A stretch of DNA of 37,400 bases, taken from contig JAJPJE010000013.1 in NCBI GenBank assembly GCA_021324365.1, positions 1-37,400 on the forward strand, read 5' to 3'. Of the stretch, positions 30,962 through 37,400 are shown piece after piece; the first letter of the stretch is position 1; each line of letters opens with the position of its first letter. This stretch comes from Terriglobia bacterium (GTDB taxonomy: Bacteria; Acidobacteriota; Terriglobia; Terriglobales; Acidobacteriaceae). The notes beneath the pieces were generated by a model. It ran no database searches and had not been told where the DNA came from. It saw nothing but the letters and a program-made list of their open reading frames with translations. The position numbers were made by a program, and so were the translations under genes.

Positions 30962-31758
30962 TGGGTTTTCACCGACTCCTGTGTGCTTACGTTGAACTGC
31001 TGATACTTGGTGAAGTGATGGATGTTGCGCCAGTGCTGCCGCGGGGTTTCAACTTCGATTTCTGCGTCAGTAGGAAACCAGTAGACCTGCGGATCGCCAT
31101 TGAACTTTACTGGGCTGTAGTGGACGTCCGTATTCAACGTACGCAGTCCGAGATCTGTCATCGGTTCTGCAAGCGTAGCGACAATGCGGTGAATCACGCC
31201 GGTGTCAGGCTCCACCCAGGCGGTGCCCATCAATTGCAGAGGGAATTCTCTGCCGCGCAGCAGCAGCGCGGTCGGAGACTTCCCTTCCTTCACTGCTTCA
31301 AAATTGATCCTCATGAGCAGCTTTGCGTCCATCAGTTCGGTGCCGCCATTGGTGAAGGTGAAACTATTTTGGTAGGAAGGATGAAAAATGAGCTCGAGGA
31401 TTGCGAACCCGTTGGTCACCAGCAGCGAAGCGCTCTTCTTGTGTTCCGCCGTGTTCACGGCAAGGCGAGATTCCTGCAAATCCAGATCGTCCGCGGTGTT
31501 CTGCGCGATCAGCAGGTAGTCGAATGTGGAGGTTTCCTTGTACTCGACTTTGCCGTGCTTGGTCAGGCGTAACTGCTGAACGTTTTCTGTGCACTTCACG
31601 TCCGAAAACTGGTCGAGGAACGTTGCTACGTGTTTGCGCGTGTGCGCAAGCGCGGCACTCAGATCATCGGCAGCAAACGCGCTCGCAGACAGCAATGCAA
31701 TCAGGCAAACCGACAGTACTGTCCGTTTACCGCGTAGCTGATGGAGGAACGTTTTCAT
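30958..31758 (-). CDS. Exported protein of unknown function in the cytochrome operon
   Basis: A 266-residue protein with a clear signal peptide (KRTVLSVCLIALLSASAFAAD) and an alpha/beta body: helix SAALAHTRKHVATFLDQFSDVKC, then many short strands (VEYKETSTFDYLLIAQ, FAILELIFHPSYQNSFTF, GTAWVEPDTGVIHRIVATL, VYWFPTDAEIEVETPRQHW). The pattern recalls the lipoprotein-sorting fold but is too weak to assign. It has no haem motif. It overlaps both neighbours by 4 nt (ATGA), so it is made in step with the porin and the b-type cytochrome, which argues for a structural or assembly role. Confidence 0.75.
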   Translation of the reverse strand: MKTFLHQLRGKRTVLSVCLIALLSASAFAADDLSAALAHTRKHVATFLDQFSDVKCTENVQQLRLTKHGKVEYKETSTFDYLLIAQNTADDLDLQESRLAVNTAEHKKSASLLVTNGFAILELIFHPSYQNSFTFTNGGTELMDAKLLMRINFEAVKEGKSPTALLLRGREFPLQLMGTAWVEPDTGVIHRIVATLAEPMTDLGLRTLNTDVHYSPVKFNGDPQVYWFPTDAEIEVETPRQHWRNIHHFTKYQQFNVSTQESVKTQ

Positions 31759-33602
31759 TTTCTGCCACTCGCGTGATTATCGAATCGATATCCCATGGTG
31801 ACGAACCACTGGTCGTAATCCAGTGAGCCGCCGCGCTGTACCGTATAACCGCCTTCGAGGAAATAATGACGGCCCACGTTGGCGTCCACCATGCCGTTGA
31901 TGAACTTCGAGCTGTCGTTCGAGGTGAAGGTGGAGACCAGGGACTGATCCCCGAACTGAACTTGTCCCATGAAGCGCTCGCCGAGATTTCGCGACACCGT
32001 CAACGAACGATAAGTTCCCTTTCCGAATGAGCCGTCAAACTTCGAGTAGCGCGCATCGAGGCGAAATGCGGTATGGAGAACGGAATTCCACGTCGCGCCA
32101 TACAGCTGATTCCAGGAATTCGTTGTGTCGCCCGATTCGTGGCTGCGTCCGATGGTGGTATAGACAACCACGTTGTGCAGAACTTCCGCTCGCACGCTGC
32201 CGCTCAGTCCCTGGAACAACAGGGTATCCACCAGGCCGGTTGCAATCAGTCGCGGGTCGAAGGTCAGTGCATCGCGGAAGTAGTTGTAGTTGGCATCGAA
32301 AGAAAGGCGCCGGTGCGGCTGAAAGCGGACGGTAACAATCGCGCGTCCCAGTCCTGGCCCCGGCATGAATCCAGGAGTCGAGTAGCCTTGCGGATCATCC
32401 GCTTGCATGGCGTTGTAAATGGAAATGTAGCGTTTGTAAAAGATACCGTTTTCGATGAAGACGAAGGGCCGATCGAGTTTCCACTGCATCGTGGTTAAGG
32501 CAGCGCCCACGGTGGAGGTAAAACGGACAGAATCGTAGCTGCCAGTCTCATATGCGAGGAAGGTGCCACCCTCGCGGCGATCGGGGCTGTAATTCCAGGA
32601 TGTGGGATCCGGCGCGGAGCCGGCAAAGATTCCACTGGTGAATCCATGTCCGAGCCGACGCGCGAGATAACCGCCGTCGATCGTGTCCAGGCTACCTGCC
32701 CAAGGCAGATAGAAGCGGCCGATGCCTGCAACCCAGTTGTTGTTCGGGCTCGCGTAATTGAGTGTCAGCGTATAGGTGCGGTTGATCAGGTCCTGAAGCG
32801 TCTGTTGACCGGCCGCAGAACTGGAGGTAAAGCGGCCTCGCCAGTAGCCGTTGAGGTTCCAATAAGTTCCCCCAATGCGGGTGAAATCCATGCGAGCCAC
32901 GCCGCCGATCTGGCTGTAGCTGCTGCTGGTCGAACCGGTGCTGTTGATGCCGCTGTAATCGATACCGAATCTCCCGCGCATACGATCCACTTCCGGCAAC
33001 GGCGGACGTGGCACGTTATCGCGGACTTCTTCATCGAGCGGATCGCCCTCACTGAAACTGATCACCTGAGGATACTTGCGCTGCCCGCTGGTCTCACGCT
33101 TCTGCACCATCATCTCGGCGTCGGAGACGGATACGTAAGCGAGATCACCGGGCTGAATTGGCGTGTTCGAACTGTTGATCTGGCAGACGGTGGAAGCGGC
33201 GGCCACCATCTCGACTTCTACTTCCGCAACAACCAGATTTCCGGTTGCGTCGGTATTTGCGGCAGGAGTTTTGTCTTCCGTCGCAGAGAGCGGACGAGGT
33301 CGCTTGATGGTCAGGTGCATTCCGGGCGCAAGTCCCGCGGCCTTTCCACCGCTGAGGTAAATCGCATCGGCAGCGACGTACTTTACCGTGAAGACGGTCC
33401 GCATATCGAGGCCGGGGCTTCGCGTCGAAAGTTCAAGCCCTTGATTCGAAACTGGCGCATTTCCCGACTGCGCAGTTGCGTCTCGCGCAGCAGTGTCCGT
33501 CACTGCGGCATTCTGAGTAGTACTTTGCTGGGCGGCAACTACGTTTGGAGCCGACACCACGAGAAGCAAACTGAAGAGGAGGAGGTAGGAAACAGCGTGC
33601 AT
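31755..33602 (-). CDS. Outer-membrane beta-barrel (porin-like) with N-terminal SH3-like domain
   Basis: A 615-residue exported protein. After the signal peptide (AVSYLLLFSLLLVVSAPNVVAAQ) and a low-complexity stretch comes a small beta domain, about residues 68-165 (VFTVKYVAADAIYLSGGKAAGLAPGMHLTIKR, PGDLAYVSV), similar to SH3-like/FlgT-C-type folds. From about 210 to the end it shows the alternating pattern of a large barrel (RGRFGIDYSG, GGTYWNLNGYWRGRF, YTLTLNYASPNNNWVAGIGRFYLPWAG, SFDANYNYFRDALTF), ending YDQWFVTMGYRFDNHASGRK. It sits 5 nt after the 25-haem cytochrome, which suggests a porin-cytochrome pair. Confidence 0.8.
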   Translation of the reverse strand: MHAVSYLLLFSLLLVVSAPNVVAAQQSTTQNAAVTDTAARDATAQSGNAPVSNQGLELSTRSPGLDMRTVFTVKYVAADAIYLSGGKAAGLAPGMHLTIKRPRPLSATEDKTPAANTDATGNLVVAEVEVEMVAAASTVCQINSSNTPIQPGDLAYVSVSDAEMMVQKRETSGQRKYPQVISFSEGDPLDEEVRDNVPRPPLPEVDRMRGRFGIDYSGINSTGSTSSSYSQIGGVARMDFTRIGGTYWNLNGYWRGRFTSSSAAGQQTLQDLINRTYTLTLNYASPNNNWVAGIGRFYLPWAGSLDTIDGGYLARRLGHGFTSGIFAGSAPDPTSWNYSPDRREGGTFLAYETGSYDSVRFTSTVGAALTTMQWKLDRPFVFIENGIFYKRYISIYNAMQADDPQGYSTPGFMPGPGLGRAIVTVRFQPHRRLSFDANYNYFRDALTFDPRLIATGLVDTLLFQGLSGSVRAEVLHNVVVYTTIGRSHESGDTTNSWNQLYGATWNSVLHTAFRLDARYSKFDGSFGKGTYRSLTVSRNLGERFMGQVQFGDQSLVSTFTSNDSSKFINGMVDANVGRHYFLEGGYTVQRGGSLDYDQWFVTMGYRFDNHASGRK

Positions 33603-33607
33603 TGCTC

Positions 33608-35518
33608 TTACCCTGCCCTTCCATTCTTATGGCAGTTGTAGCAATTCACGCTATTCCAGACGTAACCACTGACCCCCTGATGCTGCGGATTGGTTTGAGC
33701 CTGCGTGTGACAACTGGTGCAGACGAATACGGTGTAATCAGATGAATTGGTGTGGCAGTCAGTGCAAAGCTGAGCATTGTGATGCGGAATCGGGAACCAG
33801 CTGTGATTGAAAGTCGCGCCTGTCCATGCGGTTGTCGTATGGCATGTCTGACACGTAGTCGGGAATCCGGCTGCGACGTGATTCGGATTGGTTGTGCCGG
33901 TGTAGTCGGCTTTGTGACAAGAGTAGCAATCCGTCGGAACGGTTGTGTAGTTGCCCCCAATGTGGCAACTCGCGCACGCGACGGTGGTGTGCGCACCGGT
34001 CAATGGGAACGCGGTTTTGCTGTGATCGAAAGTGGCAGGCTGCCAGGCTGTTGTGTTGTGGCAGACCTCGCACGTTGTCGGGAATCCAGAGGTCACGTGG
34101 TTAGGATTCGTGGTGCCGTTGAAATCCTTCATGTGGCACGACGAACAGGCGGTGCTCAGGCCCGCGAAAACATTGTTCACGTGGCAACTGGAACAGGCGA
34201 CCGCGGTATGGGCACCGGTCAGCGGGAACGGCGTGTTGTTGTGATTGAAGACCGCTCCAGCCCATGAAGTCGTGCTGTGACAGATGGAGCAGTCCGTCGG
34301 GAATCCTGCCGCCGAGTGATTCGGATTATTCGTGTTGTTGTAATCCGTCATGTGACAGGTCGAGCACGCGGCGGAAGTCAGGTTGTAGTTGTTGTTCACG
34401 TGACACTGCGCACAGGGCACGGCGGCATGAGCGCCGGTCAGCGGAAAGCCCGTCATGGTCGCGTGATCGAAGGTAGCCTGCAACCACGAGACGGTGTTGT
34501 GGCACTGCTGGCAGGTCTGCGGGAATCCCGAGGTCACGTGATTCGGATTCGTGGTGCCAGTGAAATCCTTCAGGTGGCATGATGAACAAGCCGTGCTGAG
34601 TCCGGCGAACACATTGTTTACGTGACAACTCGAGCACGGAACGGTGACGTGCGCTCCGGTAAGTGGGAATGGCGTCTTGGAATGATCGAAAGTTGCCGGT
34701 GTCCACGAGACGGTGTTGTGGCACTGCTGGCAAGTCTGCGAGAAACCGGCCTGTATGTGATTCGGATTTGAGGTGCTGGTGAAATCTTTCAGGTGGCACC
34801 CGATACAATTCGCGGGAGTGCCCTGGAATTTGCCGCCGATGTGGCAGGCCGTGCATTCGAGCGTCGCGTGTGCTCCGGTGAGCGCGAAGCCGGTCAATTT
34901 CAAGTGATCGAAACTGGCGCCGAACCATGTATCCATGCTGGTGTGGCATTGCGTGCAATTCGTAGGGAACGCGGCCTGCTGATGGTTCGGAGCAGTAGTA
35001 TTCAGATAATCGGTCGTATGACAACCAATGCACTGTGTGGGAAGTCCGGCAAACTGTCCGGCTGCCATGTTCTTATGACAGGCATCACAGTCGACTACCG
35101 CATGTGCGCCAATGAGCGGAAAACGGTTCTGATGCTCGTTGATCGACTTCATCGAAACCTGCCATCCATTAACGTTGTGGCACTTCTCGCAGTCGGCGCC
35201 CATTTGGCGGCGATGGATATCAGCGTGGCAATCAGCACAACGCAATCCCACGTTCGTAAACACCGGACTGGTATGGCACGACGTACACGGAACGCTCTTG
35301 TGCATTCCGCGCAGCGGATATTTCGTTTTGTTGTGATCAAATTCCGGGACATTGCGAATCGGCTTCCATCCAGAAAATGTGTGACAGTTCTGGCAGGGGA
35401 TGTTGAGAGGACCGTGCGGACTATGCGTTGAAACAGGGTTCTGCGGCTGCTGCGCGGGCGTATTCAACCACGCAATGGTGAAAATCACGAAGACTTGCAG
35501 AATCTGTTTTGCCGTCAA
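33608..35518 (-). CDS. 25-haem c-type cytochrome with tandem tri-haem modules
   Basis: A 636-residue periplasmic or surface cytochrome with a signal peptide (QILQVFVIFTIAWLNTPAQ) and 25 CxxCH motifs, one haem per 25 residues. Five near-identical modules of 73-74 residues fill positions 203-569. Each contains FDHxxTxFPLTGAH, two CxxCH, NPNHxxxGFP and a third CxxCH. Each module thus has three haem motifs and three further conserved histidines (FDH, GAH, PNH), enough for bis-His ligation of all haems. The N-terminal 200 residues hold less regular copies and the C-terminus three more haems. No membrane anchor follows the signal. The start is TTG at 35518 with a weak ribosome site. It is first in the operon. 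Confidence 0.95.
   Translation of the reverse strand: MTAKQILQVFVIFTIAWLNTPAQQPQNPVSTHSPHGPLNIPCQNCHTFSGWKPIRNVPEFDHNKTKYPLRGMHKSVPCTSCHTSPVFTNVGLRCADCHADIHRRQMGADCEKCHNVNGWQVSMKSINEHQNRFPLIGAHAVVDCDACHKNMAAGQFAGLPTQCIGCHTTDYLNTTAPNHQQAAFPTNCTQCHTSMDTWFGASFDHLKLTGFALTGAHATLECTACHIGGKFQGTPANCIGCHLKDFTSTSNPNHIQAGFSQTCQQCHNTVSWTPATFDHSKTPFPLTGAHVTVPCSSCHVNNVFAGLSTACSSCHLKDFTGTTNPNHVTSGFPQTCQQCHNTVSWLQATFDHATMTGFPLTGAHAAVPCAQCHVNNNYNLTSAACSTCHMTDYNNTNNPNHSAAGFPTDCSICHSTTSWAGAVFNHNNTPFPLTGAHTAVACSSCHVNNVFAGLSTACSSCHMKDFNGTTNPNHVTSGFPTTCEVCHNTTAWQPATFDHSKTAFPLTGAHTTVACASCHIGGNYTTVPTDCYSCHKADYTGTTNPNHVAAGFPTTCQTCHTTTAWTGATFNHSWFPIPHHNAQLCTDCHTNSSDYTVFVCTSCHTQAQTNPQHQGVSGYVWNSVNCYNCHKNGRAG
33812..34912 (-). 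repeat. Five tandem copies of a 219-222 nt coding module
   Basis: Codes for residues 203-569 of the 25-haem cytochrome. Modules two and four are the closest at protein level (CSSCHVNNVFAGLSTACSSC is shared exactly), although their DNA differs at many third positions. This points to old module duplication kept by selection rather than a fresh tandem duplication. Confidence 0.85.
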
Positions 35519-35827
35519 TCTTGCTCGTCCCTTGCGACGGACTCAACAGCTCACCAGGAATGCTCCGGAAAGAGCAATCGAACGCCCACAAACTGAGAGG
35601 AGGATACCCGAAGAAAATAGCGCAACAAAGTTACGGAATCTGCTGTACTAAAGTACGACCTGTGGTGACAGGCGAGTCGCGGGAACCCAGTATCCATGGG
35701 GGCTTCGCAAGGTAAGTTCTTCCTGCTTCGAGCAAGAATTCCTGAACATGACGGATTCATGAACTCTGCATGAAAAAGCGCGGGTGCGTGATATCGCTAC
35801 CCATGGCGGTGAAGTGCTTTGGCGCGC
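35519..35827 (-). promoter_or_regulatory. Regulatory region of the cytochrome operon
   Basis: 309 nt between two multihaem genes. It contains three direct CATGA repeats at exact 11-nt steps on the plus strand (35747, 35758, 35769; read TTTCATG, GTTCATG, CGTCATG in the direction of the operon) and a perfect palindrome GTACTTTAGTAC when read on the minus strand (35645-35656). Helically phased direct heptamers are the usual site form for OmpR/PhoB-type regulators. I found no consensus -35/-10 pair. Confidence 0.5.
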
Positions 35828-37400
35828 TCAGGCCTTCGCTCCATGACAGGCTGCGCACTCTTTCGGCGTGGGCTTATAGAACAGTACCTGCTTGTCATTC
35901 ACCGTCTTGAACAGCGTGTGGCATCGTTCGCAGCGAACGTTCCTGTGCACGCCTTCGAGCGGCAAAGCGGTGCGACTGTGATCGAACAACGACGGTTTCC
36001 ACTTATTGGTGTTATGGCAGTCAGCGCAGTGAGTTATCCCGGCTTTCGCAAACTGCCCGGCGTGCACGTCCTGATGGCAGTTTTCGCAGATCGTCGGGGC
36101 GGAACGGAAATCGACACTAGACAATTTCAAACCCAGGTTTGGAGGCTTGTGGCACTCGATGCAGTTGACAGCGCGGTGCGATCCGGTGAGCGAGAAATCG
36201 GTTTTTGAGTGGTCGAACGTCGAGATGTCTTTCCAATCTGACGTATTGTGACAGGTTTCACAGCCGGATTTCCCGGCAACTGTTCTCAGCATTCGTTCCT
36301 TGAACTGCCCATTGTGCGGATCGCGGTGACATTGTTCGCAACCGAGATCAGCGAAACGGAACTGCGGAGTTTTATATTGAGCACCTTCGGTATCACGAAC
36401 TTTGTGGCATTCGGAGCAAGTGGTAGCCAGGTGTGCGCCGGTGAGCTGGAACTTTGTCTTCTTGTGGCTCGCCAGAGTGAACGTGGAAGGCGCGTATCCC
36501 TGGACGGTGTGGCACGCTTCGCAGCGATTCAGGTAAGGCGCTGCCGCGAACTGCGATTCGTGCATGTCGTGGTGGCAATCGAGACACTGCGAAAACTTGA
36601 TCTTGAAGCGCGTGTCTTTGCCGGCGGGAATATGGCACTTTGCGCAATCGACGTCCGCATGCTTGCCCTGCAACGGATACAGGGTTGCCGCGTGGTCTTT
36701 TACAGTGAACAACGATGGCTTGAATCCATTCACGTTGTGACACGATTCGCAACGGCCGCCATCGGCACGCTTCGCGAATTGTCCGCCATGGGGATCAGGG
36801 CGGTGGCAGTCGGCACAATTGTGAAATGCCAGCGGCCTTTTGAAATCGCCGGAGGTATGGCATTTGTCGCAGGTCACTTCGAGGTGTTTTCCCAGGAGAG
36901 GATACTTCGTCCTGGAGTGGTCGAAACGGGCGCTCACGTTCGCCATCGAAACAGCTTTCCAACTGGCGGTGATATGACAAGACTGGCAGGGACTCGCGAA
37001 GCTGCCGTGATGCGGATCGGAGTGGCACGCATTGCAACGATCGAACGGCAAATCGGCGTAGCGCGGCTTTCCCTCCGCGTCATTGATGTGGCATTTCGCG
37101 CAGGCAACTTTCTCGTGCGCTCCGGTCAGCGGGTACTTCGTTTTATTGTGGTCAAATTCCGAGACAGTTTTCCAGTCGTTAAAGCCGTGACACTGTTGGC
37201 AAGCAGGACCAAGGCGCCCCTGGTGCTCGTCGCGGTGGCAGGATCCGCATTGGTGTGACAAGCCGAGATACGTGTGGTTCGCGTCTTTAACCTGAATCGT
37301 GCGGCGCTCGGCGGCGCTCACGTGTTCAGCGGTGTGGCAGCGCTTGCAATCGAGGCCTGCGTGTTTTCCCTCGAGAGGATACCCGGTCTTGCTGTGATCG
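35828..37400 (-). CDS. Multihaem c-type cytochrome, at least 20 haems (5' end outside the window)
   Basis: The visible 524 residues are the C-terminal part of a protein that continues past the right edge: the frame is open to base 37399 and still reads a haem motif (LDCKRCHTAEHV) before the first available start codon. At least 20 CxxCH motifs are seen. Repeating units have the form FDHSxTxxPLxGxHxxVxCxxCH, often with DPHxGxF between them; it is related to but more irregular than the 25-haem neighbour, with spacings of 20-45 residues. Histidines in FDH, GxH and DPH could be distal ligands. It ends in ECAACHGAKA. It lies 309 nt upstream of the cytochrome operon on the same strand. Confidence 0.93.
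   Translation of the reverse strand, partial: DHSKTGYPLEGKHAGLDCKRCHTAEHVSAAERRTIQVKDANHTYLGLSHQCGSCHRDEHQGRLGPACQQCHGFNDWKTVSEFDHNKTKYPLTGAHEKVACAKCHINDAEGKPRYADLPFDRCNACHSDPHHGSFASPCQSCHITASWKAVSMANVSARFDHSRTKYPLLGKHLEVTCDKCHTSGDFKRPLAFHNCADCHRPDPHGGQFAKRADGGRCESCHNVNGFKPSLFTVKDHAATLYPLQGKHADVDCAKCHIPAGKDTRFKIKFSQCLDCHHDMHESQFAAAPYLNRCEACHTVQGYAPSTFTLASHKKTKFQLTGAHLATTCSECHKVRDTEGAQYKTPQFRFADLGCEQCHRDPHNGQFKERMLRTVAGKSGCETCHNTSDWKDISTFDHSKTDFSLTGSHRAVNCIECHKPPNLGLKLSSVDFRSAPTICENCHQDVHAGQFAKAGITHCADCHNTNKWKPSLFDHSRTALPLEGVHRNVRCERCHTLFKTVNDKQVLFYKPTPKECAACHGAKA

Noticed and set aside
33812-34912. Regular repeats looking like a CRISPR array
   Set aside because: Units of about 220 nt code for haem modules in one frame; there are no short identical repeats with unique spacers.

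Overview
The window looks like a chromosomal segment of a soil Acidobacteriota, probably class Terriglobia (Koribacter-like). This is inferred from gene content and style: a cobalamin-dependent ribonucleotide reductase, DUF2164, DUF2207, YtxH and PilZ genes, many short intergenic hairpin repeats, and very large multihaem cytochromes. There is no rRNA gene or tRNA gene to confirm it. The DNA is GC-rich, most genes lie on the minus strand, and no prophage, CRISPR array or intact insertion sequence is visible. The only mobile-type gene is a REP-associated tyrosine transposase at the left end.

Left part (1-10.6 kb). A RAYT transposase sits between two REP-type hairpins. A small membrane protein follows, then the class II ribonucleotide reductase nrdJ on the minus strand. 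nrdJ has a clear promoter, a 25-bp palindromic operator next to the -35 box and a leader of about 270 nt. Its Cys-rich C-terminal tail is present a second time just downstream, identical in protein but heavily recoded in DNA. Next come mostly single genes: a DUF1326-like exported protein, a membrane protein, a CoA-binding protein, DUF2164, an M15-like peptidase domain and an oxalate/formate-type MFS transporter.

Middle part (10.6-28.5 kb). This holds housekeeping and signalling genes: a STAS protein, DUF2207, PilZ, a sodium:solute symporter, a single-domain response regulator, Maf, YtxH, a LolA-like exported protein and lepA. A lipoprotein parvulin and a DsbA-like thiol oxidoreductase form an envelope-folding pair. 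After these come a three-cysteine LarE, an exported Cys-rich protein translationally coupled to a second exported protein, tatA, a P-loop kinase, and a split biotin carrier / biotin carboxylase pair.

Right part (28.6-37.4 kb). This is the most interesting region. Five tightly packed minus-strand genes encode, in transcription order, a periplasmic cytochrome with 25 CxxCH haem motifs, an outer-membrane beta-barrel with an N-terminal SH3-like domain, an exported protein, a di-haem b-type membrane cytochrome, and a membrane-anchored ferredoxin/FAD/NAD(P) oxidoreductase. Upstream lies a second multihaem cytochrome, with at least 20 motifs, that runs off the window. Together the set could carry electrons from a cytoplasmic donor through the inner membrane and periplasm to the outer membrane, or the reverse. 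It resembles known porin-cytochrome conduits in logic but not in the parts used. That function is inference from gene content and order.
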